Source: an uncultured Lachnospiraceae bacterium | GTDB taxonomy: Bacteria; Bacillota; Clostridia; Lachnospirales; Lachnospiraceae | NCBI GenBank assembly: GCA_902762905.1 | Contig: CACWQE010000015.1 | Span: 1-64,000 of the forward strand | Reading direction: 5' to 3' | Length of the DNA: 64,000 bases | Shown here: piece after piece, positions 19,838 to 27,506 of the stretch | Numbering within the stretch: the stretch's first letter is position 1 | Layout of the letters: every line of letters begins with the position of its first letter | Translations under genes and position numbers: made by a program | Notes under the pieces: model-generated | Told to the model about the DNA's origin: nothing | Database searches by the model: none | Seen by the model: only the letters and a program-made list of their open reading frames with translations

Positions 19838-20116
19838 ATGGACTATAGAGAATACGAAAAATACATCAATGAGCGTATGAGGATAAAGGCAGAGAACGAA
19901 CGCCGGATAAAAGAAAAATTTTCAGAGTGCGAAAAGTGGGTTGCTGATAATCTCATAGATTGCGGTTGTGTCTTTACGAATCATGCGGATAATTTGCAAA
20001 AACAAGGCTTTATGATATGGATAGATAGAGGGTGCAATATCTCCCATAAATGGTACAACCTCATAGATTGCGGTATTGCACCGCTTGACCTCCTGCCTTA
20101 TCCCGATAGAAAATAA
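19838..20116 (+). CDS. Hypothetical protein, second gene of the plus-strand unit
   Basis: A 92-residue protein: a charged helical N-terminus (about 1-35) and a cysteine-containing remainder with an internal repeat of NLIDCG. Family unknown. Preceded by AAGAAAGGCGG. It ends at a strong terminator, so this plus-strand unit is two genes long. Confidence 0.7.
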   Translation: MDYREYEKYINERMRIKAENERRIKEKFSECEKWVADNLIDCGCVFTNHADNLQKQGFMIWIDRGCNISHKWYNLIDCGIAPLDLLPYPDRK

Positions 20117-20122
20117 AAACAA

Positions 20123-20152
20123 CCCCCAAGGCGTAAGCCAAGGGGGCGTTTT
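20123..20152. terminator. Bidirectional terminator between plus unit and late operon
   Basis: CCCCC (20123-20127) and GGGGG (20142-20146) with an inner GGC/GCC pair and a GTAA loop. It is followed by GTTTT on the plus strand and by TTGTTTTTA on the minus strand. It ends the late operon after the holin gene. Confidence 0.85.
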
Positions 20153-20170
20153 CGTGTCTGATATTCTTTT

Positions 20171-20479
20171 TTATTTAATAAATCTGTCTTTCAGTTCCTT
20201 TAAGGTATCCCAACCATACATTGAGATATACGCCACTACAAAGGCTGCGAATACCGCAAGCACTACATAGTACCATAATACCACAATACCCTGCATTGCC
20301 GAATATACGAACAATGCGACCACGGTAACAATAAGGGAAATGATAATAACAAACAACTTTGTAGGAATCTTCTTAATTCCCGGAAGTTCCTTTAACACTT
20401 CCACAATGAGGGATACGGCAAACGCCAACGCTCCCAAGATACCAATAAGTAATACTGAATTTTCCGCTAAAATCTGCAT
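20171..20479 (-). CDS. Holin
   Basis: A 102-residue protein with three hydrophobic segments (about residues 8-28, 42-62 and 68-92) and a charged C-terminus, as in phage holins, which form the membrane lesions that release lysins. It directly follows two lysin genes and is the last late gene. Confidence 0.8.
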   Translation of the reverse strand: MQILAENSVLLIGILGALAFAVSLIVEVLKELPGIKKIPTKLFVIIISLIVTVVALFVYSAMQGIVVLWYYVVLAVFAAFVVAYISMYGWDTLKELKDRFIK

Positions 20480-20498
20480 ATTTCTTTACCTCCGTTTT

Positions 20499-20517
20499 TG
20501 TGTCCGAATCGGTCTAT
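20499..20517. promoter_or_regulatory. 19-bp dispersed palindrome, site 2
   Basis: TGTGTCCGAATCGGTCTAT; 17 of 19 bases match the commonest form. It lies between the holin and lysin genes and overlaps the lysin stop codon. It is the one copy inside the prophage that is mainly non-coding. Confidence 0.7.
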
Positions 20518-21641
20518 TTTACATCTGCTTTATCAACCCAACCATAAACGCCCTTGCCGTCCTGTGAGATACAATGGTAAGGGTGTGTGCCTTTGGTATT
20601 GATTGCCGTTACCTTACAGGTGCTTGTTACATTCTTTTCCTTGGCTGCCTTTGCTGCCGTAGAGGAAATATAAACCGGTCCGCCTGTAAATGTTACTGTA
20701 TCCCCTTTTGAAACGGTTTTAGGGTCATTCTGTGCGGTTGTGGATACCTCTTTTACGGATTCCGCATTAACCCAACCATAAACGCCTTTGCCGTCCTGTG
20801 AGATAAGGTGGTATGGACGCTTTCCCTTGGGATTGATTGCCGTTACCCTGCACCTGCTTACTACGTCCTTTGTATAGGTCGCATTTTCCGCCGTAGAGGA
20901 CTTATAAACCCCTCCGCCTATAAATGTTACACTATCGCCTTTTTCGACCGAATTTGAGCCATTAGACGGCGTTGTAGGTGTACTTGGCTTGTCCTGCTTA
21001 TTTTCTGTCGATACGTCCGCTAAATCGCTTGCCTTTACGGCTTCGTATACTTTGCCCCTACGGCTTTCATATTGCCCCATTACGCTATCTTTTAAGGCGT
21101 AGGCGTGTATTTCTTCAAGTCCTACCTTTTCGACCCCTCCAAGGGCATTTCCTGCGGTCGTTGCAATCCTGCTACTCGCACCGCTACCGCCTTGGTTCTC
21201 TAAGTCTGCATAATAGGCAAGTGCCTTTAAGGATATAAGACCCGTCTTTACGCCGTTTTTGACATACCGGGTTATATCCTCATTTGCTAAATCGTCCTGT
21301 ACTTCCTTTCCCTGTGGAGTGGAAAGTAACTTAGAAATAACCTTTGCTTCTTCTGCGGTTGCTGCTCTCTCCTTTTTATCCCACGCTTTCGGACTACTTC
21401 CGGCAATCTCATTATACAGGGTTTCCCCCAATATCTCCTTTGCCTGCTCCTGGTCCTTATTTACAATGGTCTGCAAGAGGGGCAATGCACGGCCCCAATA
21501 GGCGTTCCATTGGCATTTACCTATACTCATGCCGTGCTTGTTGTCGTTTTTGTTTACGCTTCCGTAGTTTCCCTCCTGTGCGTAAATGATACCACTTGCA
21601 ACCGCCACAACCTTTTTAATCTGTGCTGCCGTTACTGCCAT
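20514..21641 (-). CDS. Endolysin with two SH3-like wall-binding repeats
   Basis: The 375-residue protein has an N-terminal catalytic domain of about 200 residues, beginning with a helical segment and GNYGSVNKNDNKHGMSIGKCQWN. This looks like a lysozyme-fold peptidoglycan hydrolase, but I cannot name the exact family. Then come a Pro/Thr/Ser linker and two repeats of about 60 residues (GDSVTF..GGGVY..S to VYGWVNAESV, and GDTVTFTGGPVYISS to VYGWVDKADV). The same repeat occurs in the amidase next door and in the baseplate hub. It probably cleaves the host wall at lysis. Confidence 0.82.
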   Translation of the reverse strand: MAVTAAQIKKVVAVASGIIYAQEGNYGSVNKNDNKHGMSIGKCQWNAYWGRALPLLQTIVNKDQEQAKEILGETLYNEIAGSSPKAWDKKERAATAEEAKVISKLLSTPQGKEVQDDLANEDITRYVKNGVKTGLISLKALAYYADLENQGGSGASSRIATTAGNALGGVEKVGLEEIHAYALKDSVMGQYESRRGKVYEAVKASDLADVSTENKQDKPSTPTTPSNGSNSVEKGDSVTFIGGGVYKSSTAENATYTKDVVSRCRVTAINPKGKRPYHLISQDGKGVYGWVNAESVKEVSTTAQNDPKTVSKGDTVTFTGGPVYISSTAAKAAKEKNVTSTCKVTAINTKGTHPYHCISQDGKGVYGWVDKADVK

Positions 21642-21651
21642 TATGTACCTC

Positions 21652-22452
21652 CTACTTTCTTACGCTTGCCTTATCAACCCAACCGTAAACACCCTTGCCG
21701 TCCTGTGAGATACAATGGTAAGGGTGTGTGCCTTTGGTATTGATTGCCGTTACCTTACAGGTGCTTGTTTTATTTACCGTCTTGGCTGCCTTGGCTGCCG
21801 TAGAGGAAATATAAACCGCTCCGCCTGTAAATGTTACAATGTCGTTTTTACTGATTGTTCCGCCGTCTGCGTTTCCATTATCTGCGTTGCCATTATTTCC
21901 GCCGTTGTCTGCAATGCCTAAAGTCTTTAAGATACCTTTAGCGTATGCAATTCCAAAGGCTCTCTGTTCTGCCAATGTGTCCGCCTGTGCTGCGTCTGCT
22001 GCATTGTCTACAAATACGCCCTCGCAAATAATAGACGGTGCTTTGATACAACGGATAAATCCGTAGTAATCAGACCCGGAAGAGTTAAGACGGGTCTTTA
22101 ACCCCCTGCTATTCTGTCCGATTGCTTTTACCTCTGCTTCAATGTTCTGTGCAAGGGTCTTAGATGTACCGCCTTTGTGATAGTGGTATACCTCGAATCC
22201 GTCCCCGCCCCCGGCGTTGTTGTGAATATCCACCGCCAAATCCGGGTTAAATGCGTTGCACTCTCTGATTTCCTCGGTCAAAGGGTCGTTTTCATCTACT
22301 GTACGGCTCATTTTTACCGTTACGCCGTTCGCCTGCAAGTAATCACGGCAAGCCAACGCCATATTAAGGTTTACATCTGCTTCCTTGATGTACTTTACCG
22401 CTCCGGGGTCGCTTCCTCCGTGACCCACTCCTAAAAATACTTTTTTTGCCAT
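21652..22452 (-). CDS. N-acetylmuramoyl-L-alanine amidase with SH3-like repeat
   Basis: An Amidase_3 zinc hydrolase: zinc-binding motifs GVGHGGSDPGA (about residue 8), then E in EADVNLNMALA, then VDIHNNAG, and the catalytic C-terminal glutamate in ICEGVFVDN. It cleaves the bond between muramic acid and the stem peptide. One SH3-like repeat (IVTFTGGAVYISS to VYGWVDKASV) closes the protein after a Gly/Asn/Asp linker. The adjoining endolysin gives the phage two different wall hydrolases with the same binding module. Confidence 0.92.
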   Translation of the reverse strand: MAKKVFLGVGHGGSDPGAVKYIKEADVNLNMALACRDYLQANGVTVKMSRTVDENDPLTEEIRECNAFNPDLAVDIHNNAGGGDGFEVYHYHKGGTSKTLAQNIEAEVKAIGQNSRGLKTRLNSSGSDYYGFIRCIKAPSIICEGVFVDNAADAAQADTLAEQRAFGIAYAKGILKTLGIADNGGNNGNADNGNADGGTISKNDIVTFTGGAVYISSTAAKAAKTVNKTSTCKVTAINTKGTHPYHCISQDGKGVYGWVDKASVRK

Positions 22453-22465
22453 AGGGCATTACCTC

Positions 22466-22849
22466 CTATACTGTGATATTGTTTAAATCAACGGGTATAT
22501 CCTTTGTTTCCTCCGGGTATCCCTGTTTGATTTTGATAATGTTTTCTGCCTTGGCTTTCCAACAATACAAGGCAATTACTGTAGTTGTCGGCGTGGCTAT
22601 ATACGTTGCCAATACGCCGAATTGTGAGTAGTCGATAAGTGTTACCTTGATACCGATATACAGACCCACAAAGTAAGTAAAAAGGACTGCCACTAAAACG
22701 GCTTTTGTAAAGTTAGGCTTCGGCAGTTTCTTTTTACCCTCCGCCTTTAACTTCCTGTAGAGCCTGTTTTTATTGGCAATCCTAAATAACAGATAAAATA
22801 CAAGGAATCCAAGGATAATTCCAAGGATTCCACATAAAAGATATTTCAT
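22466..22849 (-). CDS. Membrane protein of the lysis region
   Basis: A 127-residue protein with three to four hydrophobic segments (about residues 1-24, 48-70, 78-95) joined by a basic loop. No family recognised. Position between the amidase and another membrane protein suggests a part in lysis, for example a second holin or antiholin. Confidence 0.7.
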   Translation of the reverse strand: MKYLLCGILGIILGFLVFYLLFRIANKNRLYRKLKAEGKKKLPKPNFTKAVLVAVLFTYFVGLYIGIKVTLIDYSQFGVLATYIATPTTTVIALYCWKAKAENIIKIKQGYPEETKDIPVDLNNITV

Positions 22850-22863
22850 ATTCTGTTTTCCTC

Positions 22864-23175
22864 CTATGTTTCCTGTCCGTGTGCTGCTTGGTTTATGTGC
22901 TTTTCAACCTTTCCGATTGCTTCGGTCACGGGACCGTTGCACCCCTGCTCTTTCAAACCTTTTAAACAGGCAAGGACGGCATAGGTAAGTAAACACATCT
23001 CGTCTTTAATCTCTTTTATGTCCTCCTTTTCCTGCTTCTTTAAGTTCTCAATATCCTTTGTCTGCTGCTCCTGTGTCTGAAACCACTTGATAGCCTTATA
23101 TGCAACCGCACCAATGGCAGACAACGCACCTATCACGCTTGCGATAGTAATAATTGTTGCTGAATCAATATACAT
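22864..23175 (-). CDS. Single-span membrane protein with coiled coil (XhlA-like)
   Basis: One N-terminal membrane segment (about residues 5-28) followed by a charged heptad-like helix (QTQEQQTKDIENLKKQEKED) and a cysteine-containing tail; 103 residues. The layout resembles haemolysin XhlA-type lysis accessory proteins. It starts 5 nt after the reverse transcriptase stop. Confidence 0.65.
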   Translation of the reverse strand: MYIDSATIITIASVIGALSAIGAVAYKAIKWFQTQEQQTKDIENLKKQEKEDIKEIKDEMCLLTYAVLACLKGLKEQGCNGPVTEAIGKVEKHINQAAHGQET

Positions 23176-23180
23176 TTACA

Positions 23181-24260
23181 CTAATCCTTTCCGTTGATAA
23201 ATAATTGGTTAAGGCTCTGCCGTAGTCCGTAACTGTTGCAATGCGACAATATGCCACGGTATGACGCTATTGTACGGTCCATTCTTTCCTTGCTTTCCTC
23301 TCCTGCTTTTACCTTTTCAATGTGTCTTTTCATATTCCGCTTGATTTTTACCGCCGTTTTCTTCTTTAGTCTGCGGTGGGTGGCCCAAATCCTGTAGCCT
23401 ACAAAATCAATCCCCATACTGCAAGGTCTTATAGCGGTTTTATTGTTAAGGTTTAAGCGTAGGTTTTCATCTAAGAATACCCTTAACAGTTCCTTGACCT
23501 CTGCTAAATACTTCTTATCGTGGTGTAATATAATAATATCGTCCATGTAACGTATGTAATAATGCAATCCCAACTCATGCTTTGCGTATTGGTCTACCTC
23601 GTTTAGGTAGATGTTTGCGAACATTTGAGAGGTAAGATTGCCTATCGGCATACCCTTATTGCCTAATCGGTCGCATACCTCTACTTCGTCCGGCTCTTTT
23701 CCCATTGGTAAGCCAAACTTGGTAGATTCGCAATTTATAATCTTCTCTAGCAGGTCAAGTAATCTTTCGTCCTTTATCCTGCGTTTTAGGATATTCAATA
23801 ATATTTCATGGTCTACCCTGTAGAAATACTTTGATATATCCATTTTCAGATAATAGTACCGCTCCGGCTTCCTTTCTGTCTGCCGTAACCAATACTGTAG
23901 CCTGTCGGCTGCTTTGTGCGTTCCCTTGCCACGCCTGCAAGCGTAGGAATCGTATATAAACGACTTTTCATAAATCGGGAACAACTGCCGATATATCGCC
24001 CATTGTACTATCCTGTCTTTGAACGGTAGCGACATAATAAGCCTTTTCTTCGGCTCGTACACATAAAAAGTATGATACCTGCCGACCTCATACGTTCCAT
24101 AGATTAGTTGATTCTGAATATCTATTAAATGCTCTTCGTAATTTGCGTTGAAAATCAATACATCATCTCTGTACCGCTTTCCTTTTCTCGCTTCCTCCCA
24201 AGCCTTGTGTAGATTCTCAAAATCATATATCTTTTCGTAAATGTTCTTAATGCTTTGCAT
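23181..24260 (-). CDS. DGR reverse transcriptase
   Basis: The 359-residue protein is a diversity-generating retroelement reverse transcriptase. Motif 3 is YLKMDISKYF, motif 4 is GMPIGNLTSQMFANIYLNEVD (the IGNLTSQ form is typical of DGR enzymes), and the active site is YMDD. A thumb region with a basic stretch (RRLKKKTAVKIKRNMKRH) follows. It copies the template RNA into cDNA with mutations opposite adenines and acts with Avd. Order is target, Avd, template, reverse transcriptase, as in the Bordetella phage DGR. AGAGG precedes the start. Confidence 0.96.
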   Translation of the reverse strand: MQSIKNIYEKIYDFENLHKAWEEARKGKRYRDDVLIFNANYEEHLIDIQNQLIYGTYEVGRYHTFYVYEPKKRLIMSLPFKDRIVQWAIYRQLFPIYEKSFIYDSYACRRGKGTHKAADRLQYWLRQTERKPERYYYLKMDISKYFYRVDHEILLNILKRRIKDERLLDLLEKIINCESTKFGLPMGKEPDEVEVCDRLGNKGMPIGNLTSQMFANIYLNEVDQYAKHELGLHYYIRYMDDIIILHHDKKYLAEVKELLRVFLDENLRLNLNNKTAIRPCSMGIDFVGYRIWATHRRLKKKTAVKIKRNMKRHIEKVKAGEESKERMDRTIASYRGILSHCNSYGLRQSLNQLFINGKD

Positions 24261-24482
24261 TTATCAAACCTCTTTACTGCTAAAATGTGCCGTACAAATC
24301 TACTCGGTTTTTAACCCTTTCAAACGTGACAAATATATATCTTTTCGGCTCGTGCTTACTAACTGTCTTTACGGCAATACAATTTTTTTCCTCGGTTTTC
24401 CCGGGAATGGAAAATAACCCCTTTAACCCTGTTTGTACTGTCCTTGCGGTCGTAACCGTAAGGCTTCTTGACATAGGGGCAG
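24261..24482 (-). ncRNA. DGR template RNA spacer between TR and reverse transcriptase
   Basis: This 222-nt stretch lies between the template repeat and the reverse transcriptase gene. In studied DGRs the equivalent RNA is required for priming and cDNA synthesis. A 64-codon open frame at 24280-24474 is probably chance. RNA boundaries cannot be read from sequence. Confidence 0.6.
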
Positions 24483-24595
24483 AGCGGAGCGGAAGCCAAT
24501 GTTGTCGTTGGAGTTGGAACGAGGGTTATTCAAGTTGAGAGCGGACGGACCCGAATTAGAGGTATTGTTGAACGCCGACCCACGGATAGGCAACC
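24483..24595 (-). repeat. DGR template repeat (TR)
   Basis: A 113-bp sequence matching the 3' ends of both target genes except at adenines of the coding strand. Read in the target frame it gives PIRGSAFNNTSNSGPSALN and so on, rich in AAC/AAT codons, with Asn at the positions that vary. It has 22 adenines: variable repeat 1 differs at 12 and repeat 2 at 7, together 14 positions. None of the other 91 bases differs within the aligned cores. Confidence 0.97.
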
Positions 24596-24628
24596 ACCGT
24601 AACTTTGTGATTATTTCCCAATGTATTT

Positions 24629-25048
24629 TTATTTCTGTTTTTGGTTTCCATTGACAAAATCCATATAACCGCCAATCATTCTACCGATTTCGTCTACCTT
24701 TCTTATCCATACTTCCCAAGTATGAAAATCTAAACAAGGCTTTTGTTTTGGGTATAGGTTTGGGTCTTTGGCAAGCCTTAACAGATTTCTTAATACATCA
24801 ACTTCAATATCCAAATCCTGTAAGGTTGTTTTCTTGTGATACTTCTTTTCGAGCCTTACCGCCATTTCCAACATTCCGTACATTGTCTTTCTTATATCCC
24901 CGGCTAATACATATCTTTCCGTTTTCGGAAAGTCTTTTAGTTGGGGATTTCCATATAAAATCATTTCATAAATCTTTTCTTTGATTTTGAAAACGTCATT
25001 ACCATTAACTTTCTTTTCTTCTCCCTGTGTTTCCTGTATTTCTTCCAC
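24629..25048 (-). CDS. avd: DGR accessory variability determinant (Avd)
   Basis: A 139-residue helical protein with the Avd-family pattern FPKTERYVLAGDIRKTMYGML, then KKYHKKTTLQDLDIEVDVLRNLLRLAKD. In the Bordetella phage system Avd is a pentameric four-helix bundle that binds the reverse transcriptase and template RNA. A GTG at 25048, after AGGGG, is the likely start. It lies between target 1 and the template repeat. Confidence 0.93.
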   Translation of the reverse strand: MEEIQETQGEEKKVNGNDVFKIKEKIYEMILYGNPQLKDFPKTERYVLAGDIRKTMYGMLEMAVRLEKKYHKKTTLQDLDIEVDVLRNLLRLAKDPNLYPKQKPCLDFHTWEVWIRKVDEIGRMIGGYMDFVNGNQKQK

Positions 25049-25084
25049 GTTTTCCCCTGCCTTGCTGATTGGATTTCAGAATAA

Positions 25085-25106
25085 AGGGTGTGCTATCGCA
25101 CACCCT
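25085..25106. other. Stem-loop downstream of variable repeat 1
   Basis: AGGGTGTGC (25085-25093), loop TATC, GCACACCCT (25098-25106): a 9-bp stem whose loop reads GATA on the coding strand. It is 36 bp beyond the variable repeat. Hairpins or cruciforms just after VR are needed for target recognition in the Bordetella phage DGR. Confidence 0.8.
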
Positions 25107-25127
25107 ATCAGTTATTCAGTAATCAGT

Positions 25128-26135
25128 TTACAGTTCGCAAAAAGCGGAGCGGAAGCCAACGCCGTCGTTGGAGACGGAACGAGGGTAATCCAAGAGGAGA
25201 GCGGACGGACCCGAATAAGAGGTATAGTTGAACGCCGACCCACGGACAGGCAACCTTTCGCCCTCTACGTTCGCCCAAATATGGTCGTTTCCGTATGAGG
25301 CCCCGGAATCCGGGAATAAGCCTAATGCAATCAGTAACTTAGGAATTGCGGTACTTCCGTCTGCCGTAACATTCTTAAATACCGTATCCATATTTCCGCC
25401 TACTGTTGTAGAAATTTTTGCACCGTTAATCTTTAATGTGCCTGTCGTTCCCGGCTCTACTAATGTGCCGTCCGGCATAATGGCTTTCCATAGTGTGCTT
25501 GCTGCCGACATATCACAATCAAGTTTCATGCAGTTACCATAAGGGATAATCTGAATTTCTCCATTCATAAGGCGTAAACCGCTAGTCCATTCCCATACAT
25601 TGCCGTTAAGGTCTGCAATGCCTGATGTGTCGTGGTTGTGATACCATGTAGGCTCTCCGCTGCCTGTTAATGTTCTCTGTGTTTCCCCCTGTGGCTGAAT
25701 ACCATGCTCGTAAGCGTGGTAATAATCCTTGCCGTAGTTGGTGTTTCCGTGTGGTACTGTTCCTAATTTCTGTGATAACAGATTGAGGTATGCAAATACT
25801 CCTGTCTGATTTAAATGCCAACCGTTGCCTTTCTTTCGGCACGCTGCTAATGCTTGGTCGAAAGTGATATAGTTTCTAGGCAGTTTCATGCCAAGAGAAT
25901 AGGCACGCTCGTTTTCCACAATGTTAGGAAACTTAGAAACCCAAATAGTGTTTTTTTCTTCTCCGTCCACAAGCCAAAACGGCAATACTTCATCTGTGCC
26001 ACCCGTGATAACTTCGCTATACTTCGGCTTTGAAACGCCGTACATAATACTAGGCATACCAATATCATCATAGATAACCTTGTTGCCTGCTCCAAACTGT
26101 GCTACTGCACCCTGTAAATCGTCAAAATTTGCCAT
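25128..26135 (-). CDS. DGR target 1, FGE-sulfatase/C-type-lectin-fold variable protein
   Basis: The 335-residue protein has the formylglycine-generating-enzyme fold signature DLNGNVWEWTSGLRL near residue 180 and ends with the variable segment PVRGSAFNYTSYSGPSALLL...GFRSAFCEL. Relative to the template, nine codons are changed, including Asn to Tyr, Leu, Asp, Val and Gly. It sits at the end of the tail-fibre genes and should be a displayed receptor-binding protein, as Mtd is in the Bordetella phage. N-terminal residues 1-60 probably attach it to the fibre. AAGGAGGA precedes the start. Confidence 0.93.
   Translation of the reverse strand: MANFDDLQGAVAQFGAGNKVIYDDIGMPSIMYGVSKPKYSEVITGGTDEVLPFWLVDGEEKNTIWVSKFPNIVENERAYSLGMKLPRNYITFDQALAACRKKGNGWHLNQTGVFAYLNLLSQKLGTVPHGNTNYGKDYYHAYEHGIQPQGETQRTLTGSGEPTWYHNHDTSGIADLNGNVWEWTSGLRLMNGEIQIIPYGNCMKLDCDMSAASTLWKAIMPDGTLVEPGTTGTLKINGAKISTTVGGNMDTVFKNVTADGSTAIPKLLIALGLFPDSGASYGNDHIWANVEGERLPVRGSAFNYTSYSGPSALLLDYPRSVSNDGVGFRSAFCEL
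25143..25255 (-). repeat. Variable repeat 1 (VR1)
   Basis: 113 bp aligned to the template without gaps; 12 differences, every one at a template adenine. Its lower-coordinate border is GCGGAGCGG preceded by AAAAA, where the template has GGGCAG: this is the expected IMH versus IMH* difference. Confidence 0.96.
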
Positions 26136-26153
26136 TATTTCTTCCTCCTTAGA

Positions 26154-26504
26154 TTAGATTAACGCCCATAATGTCAATGTGCATTTTGTCATATCGAACG
26201 GTAACGGCTTACGCTCTGTAATCGGGTTGTCGTTTTCGTCCTTTTCGCCTGTGTCTACAATCTCGTATCTTCTAGCCGGGATAGTAACCTGTGCCACATA
26301 TTCCCTTGCTTCGGTATTCACGCCAACGGTTAATCCGTCCTGTGTATCCTTGCAAATATCAAGCGTTACCTCTTCGTCACGCTCACGGCTCTTAATATTT
26401 ACCATAAGTTCATCATCTCCAAAGATGATTTTAGTACCCGATACCTCATAAGCGATTTTCTCGCCCTCGTTTTTCTCAACTACAATAATCTTTGCTGTTG
26501 CCAT
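26154..26504 (-). CDS. Hypothetical tail-fibre-region protein
   Basis: A 116-residue, mostly beta-rich acidic protein (VTLDICKDTQDG, TIPARRYEIVDTGEKDEN). No family recognised. It lies between the fibre genes and DGR target 1 in a run of tightly spaced genes and may join the variable protein to the fibre. Confidence 0.72.
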   Translation of the reverse strand: MATAKIIVVEKNEGEKIAYEVSGTKIIFGDDELMVNIKSRERDEEVTLDICKDTQDGLTVGVNTEAREYVAQVTIPARRYEIVDTGEKDENDNPITERKPLPFDMTKCTLTLWALI

Positions 26505-26680
26505 TATCTTTTACCTCCTAATCTCTGTAATTCCCTGTACGCTTCATTAGAACGTACTGCGATATGTTCCGCTGCTTCTCTCTGTGCTGCGGTAGCATTT
26601 GCACCGCTCACACCGTAAGCCTTTAATACTGCTGCCGTCTGTGCCTTTCTTGCGTCACTCTTGATAATTACGTTTGCCAT
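26504..26680 (-). CDS. Small hypothetical protein
   Basis: A 58-residue protein (MANVIIKSDARKAQTAAVLK). I start at 26680, where TAATG overlaps the stop of the upstream gene and GGGAGG stands before it, not at the longer frame to 26707. Helical, Ala-rich; role unknown. Confidence 0.68.
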   Translation of the reverse strand: MANVIIKSDARKAQTAAVLKAYGVSGANATAAQREAAEHIAVRSNEAYRELQRLGGKR

Positions 26681-27174
26681 TATGCGTAACCTCCCTGTAC
26701 GGTGCATTTTACAGATACCGTCTTGGCGGCCCCGGTAAATTCAATCTTGAAACCGTTTAACTGCTTATCGGTAATCTTGATTTCTCCTATACCTCCTGCG
26801 TCCTCTGTGGTTGCTTCCACGAATACGGTATAGTCCAAGTTCCCTCTTGGTGTAACAAGTGCAAGGGTTTTTTTGGAGTTATTAAAAGGGTACTCTTTGG
26901 AATTGGTTAAGGTGGCTTCGATAATCTCGCCTGTTAATCCTTTAATCCTACTTTCTGCCATTTTTACCTTTAACATTGCAAGACCCGCAACCTCTCCGGC
27001 TGCCAAAATGCGTTGCTCCATATCGTTAAAGTTCTTGGCGTTCTGCGGTGTTCCCTCCTGTATAACTTCGCCCTCTACCGCTTCGTGGGTTATTGTACCG
27101 TCTGCGTTCTGTACTTCCTTGTAACGGTTAGAATACTGCGTTACATGGTCTTTCCAAATCTTGAATAATCCCAT
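26680..27174 (-). CDS. Tail-fibre-associated protein
   Basis: A 164-residue protein opening MGLFKIWKDHVTQYSNRYKE and then EVIQEGTPQNAKNFNDMEQRI, a pattern found in clostridial phage fibre or baseplate-periphery genes. The second half is beta-rich. It probably links baseplate and fibre; this follows from position. Confidence 0.68.
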   Translation of the reverse strand: MGLFKIWKDHVTQYSNRYKEVQNADGTITHEAVEGEVIQEGTPQNAKNFNDMEQRILAAGEVAGLAMLKVKMAESRIKGLTGEIIEATLTNSKEYPFNNSKKTLALVTPRGNLDYTVFVEATTEDAGGIGEIKITDKQLNGFKIEFTGAAKTVSVKCTVQGGYA

Positions 27175-27179
27175 TTTTG

Positions 27180-27485
27180 CTATTCCTCCTTAAAGTTAAA
27201 ACTAAAGCGGTACAGTACGCCCTGCTGCACCCCTTTTAACTTGATTGCTTCGGACTTTTCCGCCCACAACTGATTAGAAATGTCATACAACTGTATTTTC
27301 GTAATCGTTGTTGACCCCGATACTTCCGGGGTAATGGAAATGCTAAGTGCTACCCTGCCGTCCGGCAACCGCTCTTTTGATTCGATTTTGGCTTTGTGCA
27401 ATACTCCGCCATACTCGACCTTGGCGTAAGCAATGTTTGTTTCGATAAATTTCTTGAAACTTTCAAACGCTCTTTCTGTCAGCAT
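27180..27485 (-). CDS. Tail-fibre/baseplate periphery protein
   Basis: A 101-residue protein with an N-terminal helix and a beta-rich remainder. Placed between the gpI-like gene and the fibre genes, with a ribosome site before it. I cannot assign a family. Confidence 0.65.
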   Translation of the reverse strand: MLTERAFESFKKFIETNIAYAKVEYGGVLHKAKIESKERLPDGRVALSISITPEVSGSTTITKIQLYDISNQLWAEKSEAIKLKGVQQGVLYRFSFNFKEE

Positions 27486-27506
27486 TTCTTTAATCTCCTT
27501 TTCTTT

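Noticed and set aside
24280..24474. 64-codon minus-strand frame between the template repeat and the reverse transcriptase gene
   Set aside because: Lies in the region expected to be functional template RNA, has no clear ribosome site and no recognisable protein features.
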